A stretch of 64,000 nucleotides of DNA from Pseudomonas moraviensis (GCF_900105805.1 NZ_LT629788.1:1860001-1924000), one strand, 5' to 3'. Counted from the stretch's first letter, positions 39,605 to 49,437 are shown. Numbers and translations are program-made. The notes: generated by a model not told the origin, from the letters alone.

Positions 39605-41835
39605 GCGAAGCAAATGGCTTGAACCCCAGCCGCCGGGCGTTCCTGCGCGGCGGCGCGCTGCTGATGGCCTTCACCCTGATGCCGGTAGCGCGGCGGGCCT
39701 TGGCCGACACCGAAGTCGACACCCTCGGCACCGTGGTGCTGGCCCCCGATCTACCCGGCAGTCTGCGCACCAACCCTTACCTCGACGCGTGGATTCGCAT
39801 CGGCGCCGACGGCATCACCGTGTACACCGGCAAAGTCGAACTGGGCACCGGGGTGAAAACCGCATTGCTGCAAATCGCCGCCGAGCGTTTGCAGGTACCG
39901 GCCAGCGCCGTCAATTTGCTCACCGCCGACACCGCACTGACGCCCAACGAAGGCTACACCGCCGGCAGCCACAGCATTTTCGACAGCGGCACCGCGCTGT
40001 ACAACGCCGCTGCGCAGGTGCGCGAAATGCTCGTCGATGCCGCCGCGCGCAGTTGGCAAGTCGACGCTGCGCAACTGAGCACTCGCGACGGCATTATCGA
40101 AGGCCCGAGCGGGCAACGCATGGCGTACGCCGACGCGGTCAGGCATGTCGATGTGCACCAATACGCCAAGGCGCAATCACCGGCGATGGCGGCGGCCGAC
40201 TTCAAGCTGATCGGGCACAACCTGCCGCGTCTGGACATTCCGGCCAAGGTCAGCGGCGGCGCGGCGTTCGTGCAGGACATGCGCCTGCCGGGCATGCTGC
40301 ACGCGCGAGTGATTCGCCCGCCGCGCCCCGGCTGCACGCTGCAGGCATTCGATACGGCATCGATTGAAGCGCTCAGCGGCGTGGTCAAAGTGATCCGCGA
40401 CGGCAACTATCTGGCCGTGGTCGCCCGTGATGAATGGCAAGCGATCAAGGCCATGCGCAGCGGCATGGAGGGCGCCAAGTGGAGCGGCGGCGAGGCGATT
40501 CCCGAAGCCGCCGATATTCACGATTTGCTCAAGCAATTGCCCTCCAAGCGCTACCCGATCAGCAACAACGGCAATCCCGGCGGCGCAAGCGAGACACGCT
40601 TCAAGGCGCGAGTGACCAAGCAGTATCTGATGCATGGCTCGATCGGCCCGTCCTGCGCGGTGGCCTGGTTCAACGATGGCCTGCTCACGGTCTGGACTCA
40701 CACCCAGGGCGTCTATCCGCTGCGCGCCGGCATCGCCGAAATGCTTCGTTTGCCGCCGGAGCGTGTGCGCTGCATTCATACCGAGGGCTCGGGCTGCTAT
40801 GGCCATAACGGCGCCGATGATGCCGCCGCCGATGCGGCATTGATCGCCATGCGTTTGCCGGGCACGCCGGTGCGCGTGCAATGGATGCGCGAGCAGGAAA
40901 ATCTCTGGGAGCCGTACAGTTCGGCGATGGTCACCGAGGTCGACGCTGGCCTCAGTCAGGGCCGTTTGCAGGACTGGAACTACGAGCTGTGGACCACGCC
41001 GCACAACGAACGCATCGTCAATGCCGGGCGCCTGCTGCCGGCACGCTTGCTGGCCAAACCCTTCACCTCGGCGCCCTCGGTGCCGATCGCCCAGCCCGAA
41101 GGTGACGGCGATCGCAACGCGGTGCCGCTGTATGAACTGGGCGCGACGCGGATCAACATGAACTTCGTGACGACGATGCCCTTCCGCACCTCGGCCATGC
41201 GTTCGCTCGGCGCGCACATCAATATCTTCGCCATCGAGGCGGGTATCGATGAGTTGGCGATCCAGAGCGGGCTCGACCCGGTGGCGTTGCGCCTGACGCA
41301 TCTGAGCGACCCGCGCGCCCGTGCCGTCATAGAGCGCGTGCGTGACGAAATCGGTTGGCCACACAAGGGCAGCGAACCCGGCGCGGGGATCGGTTTTGCC
41401 TTCGCCCGCTACAAGAACATCATGGGTTACTGCGCCCTCGCGGTGAAACTGCGGGTGCATCCGCAGACCGGCGAGATCCGCGTCGATCATGTGGTGACGG
41501 CGGTCGACGTCGGCCAGATTGTCAGCCCTGATGGCCTGCGCAATCAGGTCGAGGGCGGCATCGTCCAGTCGGCGAGCTGGACGCTCTACGAAAAAGTCGC
41601 CTACGACGCCGGCGGTATTCGCAGCTACGACTGGAGCGGTTATCCGATCCTGCGTTTTACGCAATTGCCGAAAAAAGTCGATGTGCACCTGCTCGATCAA
41701 CCGGGCGAACCCTTCCTCGGCGCCGCCGAAATCGTTCAAGGGCCAATGGCTGCCGCCCTCGGCAACGCGGTCAGCAATGCCACGGGCCGGCGCTGGCTGA
41801 ACCTGCCGCTGACCCGCTCGACCCCACCCGCCTGA
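39601..41835 (+). CDS. iorB: Molybdopterin subunit, IorB/NicB-like, Tat-exported
   Basis: This is a 744-residue large subunit of the xanthine-dehydrogenase superfamily. It has a Tat signal (SRRAFLRGGALLMAF, residues about 10-25). YTGKVELGTGVKTALLQIAAERLQV and the late FLGAAEIVQGPMAAALGNAV, which holds the catalytic Glu position, mark the isoquinoline 1-oxidoreductase/nicotinate dehydrogenase group. With the triheme cytochrome and [2Fe-2S] subunit it forms a periplasmic dehydrogenase of aldehydes or N-heterocycles. The substrate is not fixed by sequence. The gene start overlaps the stop of the previous gene. Confidence 0.9.
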   Translation: MSEANGLNPSRRAFLRGGALLMAFTLMPVARRALADTEVDTLGTVVLAPDLPGSLRTNPYLDAWIRIGADGITVYTGKVELGTGVKTALLQIAAERLQVPASAVNLLTADTALTPNEGYTAGSHSIFDSGTALYNAAAQVREMLVDAAARSWQVDAAQLSTRDGIIEGPSGQRMAYADAVRHVDVHQYAKAQSPAMAAADFKLIGHNLPRLDIPAKVSGGAAFVQDMRLPGMLHARVIRPPRPGCTLQAFDTASIEALSGVVKVIRDGNYLAVVARDEWQAIKAMRSGMEGAKWSGGEAIPEAADIHDLLKQLPSKRYPISNNGNPGGASETRFKARVTKQYLMHGSIGPSCAVAWFNDGLLTVWTHTQGVYPLRAGIAEMLRLPPERVRCIHTEGSGCYGHNGADDAAADAALIAMRLPGTPVRVQWMREQENLWEPYSSAMVTEVDAGLSQGRLQDWNYELWTTPHNERIVNAGRLLPARLLAKPFTSAPSVPIAQPEGDGDRNAVPLYELGATRINMNFVTTMPFRTSAMRSLGAHINIFAIEAGIDELAIQSGLDPVALRLTHLSDPRARAVIERVRDEIGWPHKGSEPGAGIGFAFARYKNIMGYCALAVKLRVHPQTGEIRVDHVVTAVDVGQIVSPDGLRNQVEGGIVQSASWTLYEKVAYDAGGIRSYDWSGYPILRFTQLPKKVDVHLLDQPGEPFLGAAEIVQGPMAAALGNAVSNATGRRWLNLPLTRSTPPA

Positions 41836-41841
41836 ATCACG

Positions 41842-41868
41842 CCCGCGCTCGTCATGGATGAGCGCGGG
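41842..41868 (+). terminator. Hairpin after the molybdenum dehydrogenase operon
   Basis: CCCGCGCTC and GAGCGCGGG form a 9-bp GC stem around a 9-base loop, 6 bases past the stop codon. There is no T run. Confidence 0.5.
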
Positions 41869-42006
41869 TGCCGTTGCGCTGCGCGCAAAACTGCGTAGCG
41901 CCGGCCACGGATTATCAGCTCCGCCACCCCCGGTTAAGTTAGCTGCACAGCGCGCGGCACCTGGCTGCCGCGCTTGAACCCTACTCATCGAAATCCGGAG
42001 CTACCC

Positions 42007-43119
42007 ATGACCCGTCGCCTGTTCCAACCGATCGCCCTCGGCCCTTACACCCTTGCCCACCGCGTAGCGATGGCGCCCCTGACGCGCTCACGCGCCGGTC
42101 AACCGGGCGATGTTCCGACCGCGATGAACGCCGAGTACTACCGCCAACGTGCCAGTGCCGCGCTGATCATCACCGAGGCCACGCAGATTTCCCAACAGGG
42201 CCAGGGCTATGCGTGGACGCCGGGGATCTACACCGACGCACAAGTGCAGGCGTGGCGTGAAGTCAGCACGGCGGTGCACGCGGCCCATGGCCTGATCTTC
42301 ATGCAGCTGTGGCATGTGGGCCGGGTCTCGCATCCGAGCTTCCAGCCTGACGCCGGTTTGCCGGTGGCACCGAGCGCACTGCCTGTGCCGGGCAAGACCT
42401 TTATCGTCGATGAACAAGGCAATGGCGTGTGGGGTGATGTGCCGGTACCGCGCGCCCTCGAAACAGCGGAAATCGCCGCCATCGTCGAAGACTATCGCCG
42501 CGCCGCGCGCAACGCCTTGAACGCTGGCATGGACGGCGTGGAAATCCATGCCGGCAACGGTTACCTCCTCGATCAATTCCTCAACAGCAACAGCAATCAG
42601 CGCAACGACGCCTATGGCGGCAGCGTGGAAAACCGTGCGCGCTTTCTGCTGGAAGTAGTCGCCGCCGTCGCTGACGAAGTCGGTGCCGAACGCGTCGGCG
42701 TGCGCCTGACGCCAATGGGCCGCTTCATGGGCATGGGCGATGACACGCCTGAAGCGACCTTCGGTTATCTGGTCGAAGCGCTCAATCAGTGGAATCTGGC
42801 CTACCTGCACTTGGTCGAGCCGGCCATGGTCGGCACGGTCAAGGACGAGAACTTCGACCCGCGCTGGGACGCGATCATCGCCCAGTTGCGCCAGACCTGG
42901 AACGGCGTCCTGATCCTCGCCGGCGGTTACGACGCCGAGTCCGCCGAACAGGCCTTGAGCGCTGATCGCGCCGACATCATTGCCTTCGGCCGGCCATTTC
43001 TGGCGAACCCGGACCTGCCACGTCGGTTGCACGATGGCCTTGAGCTGAACACACCGGATCCGAGCAGTTTCTTCGGCGGCGATCAGCGCGGCTACGTCGA
43101 TTACCCGTTCCACGCCTGA
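42007..43119 (+). CDS. Old Yellow Enzyme-family alkene reductase
   Basis: This is a second OYE of 370 residues. HRVAMAPLTRSRAGQPGDVPT is the FMN-binding N-terminus, VEIHAGNGYLLDQFLNSNSNQR carries the HxxN substrate pair (HAGN), and IIAFGRPFLANPDLPRRL closes the barrel. It belongs to the same family as the NemA-like protein at 32198 but is clearly diverged from it. The start at 42007 (MTRRLFQP) has GGAG upstream. An AraC-type gene follows 88 bases later. No NemR-type dyad is seen in front of it. Confidence 0.92.
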   Translation: MTRRLFQPIALGPYTLAHRVAMAPLTRSRAGQPGDVPTAMNAEYYRQRASAALIITEATQISQQGQGYAWTPGIYTDAQVQAWREVSTAVHAAHGLIFMQLWHVGRVSHPSFQPDAGLPVAPSALPVPGKTFIVDEQGNGVWGDVPVPRALETAEIAAIVEDYRRAARNALNAGMDGVEIHAGNGYLLDQFLNSNSNQRNDAYGGSVENRARFLLEVVAAVADEVGAERVGVRLTPMGRFMGMGDDTPEATFGYLVEALNQWNLAYLHLVEPAMVGTVKDENFDPRWDAIIAQLRQTWNGVLILAGGYDAESAEQALSADRADIIAFGRPFLANPDLPRRLHDGLELNTPDPSSFFGGDQRGYVDYPFHA

Positions 43120-43207
43120 GGTCTGCGCTTCATAACTTTTAAGGTTTGTTTAAGGACTTTAAATGTCGCTGGCGGCGAGACTTTGCCCATCGATCAGGAG
43201 AGCCGCC

Positions 43208-43684
43208 ATGAACCCGCAATCGGTGAAGTCAGACCACCCCTGCCACCTCGCGCGCCCCTTGGGCGCGCTGTCCGGCTGGCAGGAACGCCGCGCCAAGGCC
43301 TACATGCTGCGCGACCTGAGCCGCAGCCTGCGGGTCAGCGAAATTGCCGAGCACTGCAACCTGTCGCGCAGTCATTTTTCCCGGGCGTTCAAGATCGTGA
43401 CTGGCTGCTCGCCGCAGGAATGGATGCTGAAGATGAAGATCGACAAGGCCAAGGGCTTGCTGCTGACCTCGATGGCGATTACCGACATTGTTTACGAATG
43501 CGGTTTTTCCGATCACTCGCACTTCACGCGCACGTTTGGACGCATGGTGGGAATGCCACCGAAGGTCTGGCGACAGGCGATGTGCCGGGCGCGGGTGGCG
43601 GTGGTTGAGGCGGATGTCTGGCGGCTTAGCGATGGGCTGCTGAACTCGACGATAGGCGCGCGGTTGACGGAACTGCGGCCTTGA
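43208..43684 (+). CDS. Small AraC-type DNA-binding protein
   Basis: This 158-residue protein is almost entirely an AraC double helix-turn-helix. RVSEIAEHCNLSRSHFSRAFKIVTG is the first helix-turn-helix and ITDIVYECGFSDHSHFTRTFGRMVGMPPKVWR the second. No effector domain is present, so activity may be set by its amount or by a partner. The start at 43208 has AGGAG upstream. It follows the OYE gene and could regulate it. A T-rich terminator follows. Confidence 0.88.
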   Translation: MNPQSVKSDHPCHLARPLGALSGWQERRAKAYMLRDLSRSLRVSEIAEHCNLSRSHFSRAFKIVTGCSPQEWMLKMKIDKAKGLLLTSMAITDIVYECGFSDHSHFTRTFGRMVGMPPKVWRQAMCRARVAVVEADVWRLSDGLLNSTIGARLTELRP

Positions 43685-43723
43685 GTCGGATTCCAAAGAG
43701 TTTTGTTCACTCCTCCCTTTTGG

Positions 43724-43748
43724 CCGCGATTTTCGCGGCTTTTTTTTG
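43724..43748 (+). terminator. Terminator after the AraC gene
   Basis: GCCGCGA, loop TTT, TCGCGGC is followed by an unbroken T run of about nine bases, a classic intrinsic terminator. Confidence 0.9.
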
Positions 43749-43791
43749 TGATAGAGCGCTGGCGGTCGACGTAGGTCCCGCGGTGAATCCA

Positions 43792-43940
43792 CCCCTCACC
43801 CCAGCCCTCTCCCCAGGGAGAGGGAGCCGATTTGTGGGCTTTCCAACACCGGGGTTCGGCTAGATATCCCAGGTCGGCATACCTCGACCAAACACCACGG
43901 TCATCCCCTCTCCCTCCGGGAGAGAGCTAGGGTGAGGGGC
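43792..43940. repeat. Second dispersed repeat family, inverted pair
   Basis: The left arm reads CCCCTCACCCCAGCCCTCTC and the right arm, inverted, GAGAGCTAGGGTGAGGGGC. Each arm also contains a short CTCTCCC/GGGAGAG hairpin. The same element occurs at 53411-53560. Its right arm overlaps the end of the giant kinase gene and supplies its TAG stop. Confidence 0.85.
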
Positions 43941-46900
43941 TTTTGATCCTGGCGTCCGGCGCCAGCGGCAGTCTGAAACAGATTCGCGCGCCCTCTTCGC
44001 TGTCCTCCACGCGCAACGTCCCGCCATGGGCGCCGATCACCGTTCGGCAAATCGCCAGGCCCATGCCCATGCCACTGCCTTTGGTGGTGAAAAATGCGTC
44101 GAAAATCTCCTCACGCTGATGCTCGGCAATCCCCGGCCCATTGTCCTGCACAGACACACAGACCTGCCCATCGGCCACCGTCGACTCGATAACCACCCGC
44201 CCATCCACAACACCCTGCCCGGCCATCGCCTCCAGTGCGTTGGTGATCAGGTTGTAGATTACCTGCTGGATCTGCACGCGATCCGCCAACACCGGGCCAG
44301 CAGCATTGAGCCGGGTGTGCAAGCTCACCCTGCGACTGTGCACATCACTGGCCGTCAGTTGCACTACCTCGCCAATCAACACGTCAATCGAAAGCGGCAG
44401 CCGTTGCAGCGGCGCCTGTTTGGCCAAGGCGCGCAAGGCCTGGACAATCTCGGTGGCCCGGGCGCTGTCGGCGCGGATGTCCTCCAGGCCCTGAATCGCT
44501 TCGTCGAGATCCGGTGTGTCGCGCTTGAGCCAGCGCAGACTGGCCGAGGCGTTCGATGAGATTCCCAGCAATGGCTGGCTGATTTCGTGGGCGATCGAGG
44601 CCGACAGCTCGCCCATCATTTTCAGGTGCGCGTTACGCGCCAGTTCCGCCCGCGAGCTGCGCAAGTCAGCCTCCATCTGCGCCCGCAGTCGGTTGTCTTC
44701 GACCAGTTGCGCGTACAACCGCGCGGTCTGCAACGACACCGCCGCCTGCGAGGCAAGGATTTCCAGCATCGTCAGGCGTTCGGCGCTGAACAGCTTCGGA
44801 ACCAGGCTGTTTTCCAGATAAACCAGACCAATCAACGCGCCTTGTTTGAGCAACGGCAGGCACATCATCGAGCGCGCCTGCCGTTGCTGCAGATCAGCGC
44901 TGTAGGCTTGCGGGCAGTCGGCGCGGGCATCGTCGAGCACCATCGGCGTGCGCGTACGCATGGTCGAATTGAGCACTGAAACCGGGGCGATCTGCTCAAA
45001 CGGGCGCTGGTTGTCCTGGCTGACCCGCACGTTACCCGCCTCGACGTGCGCGGCAGCGGCCAGTTGCAACTCACCGTCAGCGACCAACAACAGCGCACCC
45101 CGATCGGCTCCGGCCTGAATCATCAAGTGATTCATCAAGGTTTCCACCAGCCGATCGAGCAGCACTTCTTGCGAGACCGCGCGCGCCGCTTCGATGCCGA
45201 CTTCCAGATCAAGGCGCACCCGCGTCACCGGCGCTACGGTTTCCAGCGAATACTCGCGAGCCAGAAACGGATGCGCGGCTTCGAGCTGACGCGCCTTGGC
45301 CTGCGCGCCCCACTGGACATAACAATCGCGGGCGACGCGCAGGTGATGATGCGTTCCCGAGACCAGACCGTTTGCCAGGCAAACTTCAGCCAATTGCTCA
45401 TGGGCCAGCGCTTGTTCATGGATGAACCCGGCCGCGGCCGCGGCGATTTGCGCCTGGTCGAAGCAGCGAATGGCGACCAGCCCTTCCCCGCGCACACGGG
45501 CCATTGCGCCTTCGACCAGCAGCAGTTTGTTGCTGAAGGTCGAAGGATTGAGCTCCACCCAAGACAGGAAACGCTGACGTTGCTGCTGCAGTTTCTGCAA
45601 TTTTTCCGCGGCAGAGCCCGGCGCATCGGGACTGGCCAGCGCCAGGCTGTAGAACAGGTAGTAATGGGCCAGATCGATGTGCGCCGGCAGCGACCAGGTC
45701 AACGCCTCGGCGTCTTCGAAACGGCGCAGCGCGTAGCGCACTTCACCGAAATAGAACGCCGACATGCCCGAGTACAACCCTTTCCAGAACAGTGTCGGCT
45801 GCGAAACGCGACCGCGATCCAGCGGGCCGAAGCGGTCATGCTCCAACGCATCAAGCTCTGCGATCGAACGAGGCTCAGGCTCATTGCGCAGGTCACTGGC
45901 AAACGCCTGTTGCGCCAGCAGAATGCGTTCGATGTCGATGTAGTGAAACTGCCGCACCCAGCTCAGGCCGACGTCCAGTTCGTTCAACACGTTTTGCAGC
46001 GGTTCGCCCATGAACAGCAAATCCGAGCCGATATGGTTGCAGGCGTAACACGACATGCCGAGATCGCCGCCCGCCTGACCGCATTCGAACGCGGCGAAAG
46101 CCTTCTGCCGGGCGTGGGCCATCGGTTTGGTCCACGGGCTGACCTGATCCAGCGCCACCAAGGTGCCGGTGCGTCCCGCTTCGTAGCCATGCAGATCAGT
46201 GAGTTCAAGCGCCAGTTCGGCGAAAGCGGCACCGTCCAGATATTCGCCATAGCGGTCGGCGATCATCACGCCGTACCAGGCAAAACCGTAGCCGCTGCTC
46301 GGCGTCGTACCATGCAGCAACGTCAGCTCGACCATCTTCGCCAAGTGCAGAAAGGCAATATCGTCCTGCACGAAGAATGAGGCGATCAGCGTGCTCAGCA
46401 GCTCCATCGCCACTTCGATTCGCGGCTCGTTGGCCTTGGGCAATGCGGTCAGATCAGCGATCCGTCGCGCGCCGACCAATTGCCGAACCCGCTCGAACGC
46501 TTCGCCCAGTTGCGCTTTCGAGGGTTGTCGCTGCAGGTCGATATCGAGCAACGCAAGACCGCTCAACGCTTCGCTGATCGCCCCGTGATAATCGGAGTGC
46601 AAAGTGCGCAGACTGGCGCGCAGGCGATAGGTTTTCGCTCGGTCCAGTGGGGTCTCGGCGTGGTTGAGGCAGTCATCGAGGCGCTGTTGCGCGCCGGGGA
46701 GATCCGCCAGCAACATCGCGCAATCGGCCGCCAGCCAGCGCGCCGCGAAGGCTTGCGGGTAGAGCTGCGTCCAGCCGCTGTCGCCGAGCAATACCTCGGC
46801 GCTGCGCAGATAATCCACGGCCTGCTCGACCGCGGCGCTAGCGCGGGCGCGCTCAGCGGCTTCGACCAACAGCTGGATGAAATCGGCGCGCCGAGGTGGT

Positions 46901-49182
46901 TGCAGCGCGTTGACGTCGCTGCGCTGAATCTGACTGGCAATGTCGAAGACCCGCGCCTGCCGCTGCTCGCCGCAGTGATCGAGCATGGCGGCGGCTATGC
47001 GCGCATGTTCGACGGCGCGCCCGGCTGGCGCCGTCAAGGCAGCGGCCGCCTCGAGTACGCGGTCGTGGGGAAACACCAGTTGGCCCGGTTCGCGCAGGAG
47101 AAGTCCGGCGCTGACCAGGTAATTCACATCACGCAGCAATTGCGCTGGATCATCCGGCAGCAGTCGCTGCAACAGCGCTTCTTCACAGCGCCCACCGACG
47201 TAACCCGCCGTACGCAGCACTTCGCGTGCACTGACCGGCAGACGCTGCAAGCGGTGCACCATCAATTCGGCCACATTGTCGGCGTAGCGATAGCCGTTCA
47301 CCTCGGCCTGATCCCACACCCAGCGCCGCGTCGTTGCATCGAAACGCAGCAGACGCTCATCCACCAGAGCCCGTGCCACCTGGCTGACGAACAACGGATT
47401 GCCGGCGGTCTTGAAATGCACGACGCGCGCCAGCGCCTCGAGGTTATCGACGTCGGCATCGAGTTCGATCGCCATCAATTGCGCGACGGCCTGCGCCGAC
47501 AGCGGCCGTAATGCAAGATCGCTGACTGGCAATGTCGGGGCGGCGCGCAGGTCATCGCTCCAACTGCCCGGACCTTGCGGTAGCTTGCCCTCGCGATAGG
47601 CCAGAATCAGCAACAAATGCCGCGTCGGCCGGGCGATGAAAGCTTTGAGAAACGCTTGGGTCGAGTCGTCCGCCCACTGCACGTCATCGATGAACAACAG
47701 CAGCGGATGCCCCGGTTGCGCAAAGACCTCGAGGACATCGAGCAGCGCCCGATTGACTCGGTCGAGGGCATGGCGGGCCGGCATGTCCGGTAATTCGGCG
47801 GTGGTACCGATCAGCAATTCGGCGTCCGGCGCCATGTCCACCAGCAAGCGGCCACGGCCTTTGAGGGTATCGCTCAGCTGCGCCCCGAGGGCCTGCAAGG
47901 CCAGCGTGGGCTTGGTCAACACTTGGCTGATCAGCGATTGAAAAATCTGCGCCAGTGGCGCGAAGGGTCGGTCGTTTTGCAGCAGTTCAACCTTGCCGCT
48001 GGCCCAGTAACCGGGTGCTTGTGTGCGCAGCACTTGCTGAATCAGCGTCGACTTGCCCGCCCCCGGCGCGCCGGCGACCAGCAGCACGCGGGCGATGCCA
48101 TCGCTGCGCACGCGCTGGATCTGTTCGAGCAGTTGCTTGCGCTCGTCATCACGGCCGAACAGCACATCGCCGCGCGTAGCCGTCGCCCGTGCATCGAAGG
48201 CACCGAGGCGGAACGCTTCGATCTGGCCTTTTTTCTGCCATTGGCGCAGGCACCAGGTCAGATCGGCGGCCAGCGATTCGATGCTCTGGTAACGCGCCTC
48301 CGGCTCCTTGGCCAGGCCTTTGAGCAGCACATGACAAATGCCTTGCGGCAGGTCGGGGATGTATTGCGCCGGCGACAATGGCTCGACGGCGGCATGCACA
48401 TGCAACCATTGCGAGGCGTCGCGGGCGGTCAGCGGCGGGCGCCCGGCCAGGGCCTCGTAGATGATTGCCGACAGCGCATACACCTCGCTGCGTTCATCGA
48501 ACCCGGCGCCATCGCGCTGCAGCTGCTCCGGCGCCAGATAGGGCCAGTGTTCGAGGCTCGGCAGTTCGCTGTCCGGGGTTTCCTGGGCCTGGGTGTGAAA
48601 GCCCATCAGCCTGACACTGTCGTCAGCGCCGACCAGCAGATGCCAAGGCAATAAAGCACTCTGTGGGAGCGAGCCTGCTCGCGAAAGCGGTGGGTCAGTC
48701 AAGGGCGATGTCGGCTGAATTGACGCTTTCGCGAGCAGGCTCGCTCCCACAGGGTTTTGCGCTGTCTCGGGTTGCCGAGAGTGGGCCAGCGCATTCGCGG
48801 CGGCGACGGCGATGTTCAGCACGCGCCCGAGCGGCAGGCCGGCGGCGTCGAGCAATCCCGCCAGCGGCGCGCCCCACTGTGGGTAGACCAGCACCGGGCC
48901 GTCCGCCGAACGAATCAGCGCGAGCGGGTTGATCGCCCATTGCGATGGCAGCTGCACATGGAAGTCGCGCTCCAGCCGCTGGCACAGCGCCGGACGCTGG
49001 ATCGGCGCGCGTACGGCAAACCATGTCTGGCCCGAGCGGCTGTCTTCGAGGGTGAACCACGTCAGTTCATGGTCGCGACGCAGCAGGCTGAACCGGCAGA
49101 TGTCCAGCCATGCTTCATCGAGCATCGGCGCATCGGTCGCGCGGGAAATTGCAGATGAGGATGGCTGGCCGGGCATACACAT
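43927..49182 (-). CDS. Giant pseudokinase / AAA-type ATPase / GAF / sensor histidine kinase
   Basis: This is a 1751-residue protein. Residues about 1-290 are a degenerate Ser/Thr-kinase-like domain: YLAPEQL and VYALSAIIYEALAGRPPL are kept, but the HRD and DFG motifs are missing (LLPWHLLV, VRLMGF). Residues about 340-620 are an ATPase with Walker A GAPGAGKST and Walker B LLLFIDDVQWADD. A long helical-repeat region follows (about 700-1290), then a GAF domain (about 1335-1490) and a histidine kinase with IAHEISQPL (phospho-acceptor His near 1531), NLITNALEAM and DNGPGIAEH. A REPIN is inserted in frame at residues 144-174. The start at 49182 has GGTGA upstream. It is divergent from a response regulator, its likely partner. 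Confidence 0.92.
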   Translation of the reverse strand: MCMPGQPSSSAISRATDAPMLDEAWLDICRFSLLRRDHELTWFTLEDSRSGQTWFAVRAPIQRPALCQRLERDFHVQLPSQWAINPLALIRSADGPVLVYPQWGAPLAGLLDAAGLPLGRVLNIAVAAANALAHSRQPETAQNPVGASLLAKASIQPTSPLTDPPLSRAGSLPQSALLPWHLLVGADDSVRLMGFHTQAQETPDSELPSLEHWPYLAPEQLQRDGAGFDERSEVYALSAIIYEALAGRPPLTARDASQWLHVHAAVEPLSPAQYIPDLPQGICHVLLKGLAKEPEARYQSIESLAADLTWCLRQWQKKGQIEAFRLGAFDARATATRGDVLFGRDDERKQLLEQIQRVRSDGIARVLLVAGAPGAGKSTLIQQVLRTQAPGYWASGKVELLQNDRPFAPLAQIFQSLISQVLTKPTLALQALGAQLSDTLKGRGRLLVDMAPDAELLIGTTAELPDMPARHALDRVNRALLDVLEVFAQPGHPLLLFIDDVQWADDSTQAFLKAFIARPTRHLLLILAYREGKLPQGPGSWSDDLRAAPTLPVSDLALRPLSAQAVAQLMAIELDADVDNLEALARVVHFKTAGNPLFVSQVARALVDERLLRFDATTRRWVWDQAEVNGYRYADNVAELMVHRLQRLPVSAREVLRTAGYVGGRCEEALLQRLLPDDPAQLLRDVNYLVSAGLLLREPGQLVFPHDRVLEAAAALTAPAGRAVEHARIAAAMLDHCGEQRQARVFDIASQIQRSDVNALQPPRRADFIQLLVEAAERARASAAVEQAVDYLRSAEVLLGDSGWTQLYPQAFAARWLAADCAMLLADLPGAQQRLDDCLNHAETPLDRAKTYRLRASLRTLHSDYHGAISEALSGLALLDIDLQRQPSKAQLGEAFERVRQLVGARRIADLTALPKANEPRIEVAMELLSTLIASFFVQDDIAFLHLAKMVELTLLHGTTPSSGYGFAWYGVMIADRYGEYLDGAAFAELALELTDLHGYEAGRTGTLVALDQVSPWTKPMAHARQKAFAAFECGQAGGDLGMSCYACNHIGSDLLFMGEPLQNVLNELDVGLSWVRQFHYIDIERILLAQQAFASDLRNEPEPRSIAELDALEHDRFGPLDRGRVSQPTLFWKGLYSGMSAFYFGEVRYALRRFEDAEALTWSLPAHIDLAHYYLFYSLALASPDAPGSAAEKLQKLQQQRQRFLSWVELNPSTFSNKLLLVEGAMARVRGEGLVAIRCFDQAQIAAAAAGFIHEQALAHEQLAEVCLANGLVSGTHHHLRVARDCYVQWGAQAKARQLEAAHPFLAREYSLETVAPVTRVRLDLEVGIEAARAVSQEVLLDRLVETLMNHLMIQAGADRGALLLVADGELQLAAAAHVEAGNVRVSQDNQRPFEQIAPVSVLNSTMRTRTPMVLDDARADCPQAYSADLQQRQARSMMCLPLLKQGALIGLVYLENSLVPKLFSAERLTMLEILASQAAVSLQTARLYAQLVEDNRLRAQMEADLRSSRAELARNAHLKMMGELSASIAHEISQPLLGISSNASASLRWLKRDTPDLDEAIQGLEDIRADSARATEIVQALRALAKQAPLQRLPLSIDVLIGEVVQLTASDVHSRRVSLHTRLNAAGPVLADRVQIQQVIYNLITNALEAMAGQGVVDGRVVIESTVADGQVCVSVQDNGPGIAEHQREEIFDAFFTTKGSGMGMGLAICRTVIGAHGGTLRVEDSEEGARICFRLPLAPDARIKSPSP
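48662..48751. repeat. REPIN inside the kinase coding sequence
   Basis: A complete REPIN (GTGGGAGCGAGCCTGCTCGCGA and its inverse) lies within the giant kinase gene and is read through in frame. It encodes the peptide VGASLLAKASIQPT and the following LSRAGSLPQS. Confidence 0.95.
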
Positions 49183-49334
49183 TCACCGCTGGAAATGGGA
49201 TTCAGGCTGGTGGCGAAGTATACGCAGCGTTTTTTTGCCAGAGGGCCAGCCGCTGCGCTGATGTCCGTCTGCGGCCTCAAGATGGCCGTCCAGAGCCTCG
49301 CACCGTGGTTTTTGAGGCTATAAAAGCGCGCGAC

Positions 49335-49350
49335 TTATCCCTCGGGATAA
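49335..49350. promoter_or_regulatory. Perfect palindrome upstream of the dual-domain response regulator
   Basis: TTATCCC-TC-GGGATAA is a perfect 7-2-7 dyad in the divergent promoter region between the giant kinase and the regulator, 88 bases before the regulator start. It is a good candidate operator for that regulator. Confidence 0.55.
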
Positions 49351-49437
49351 TTGCTTTATGCCAGGCCGTCACCTAGCGTACGCCTGATAACCCGGCGCCC
49401 GCGCCCTGTCCTTCTCACCTGCAACGCAGAGGCCTGC

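Noticed and set aside
40177..41988. A 603-codon antisense frame over the molybdenum subunit.
   Set aside because: Antisense shadow in GC-rich sequence; the composition is His/Arg-rich and no fold is visible.
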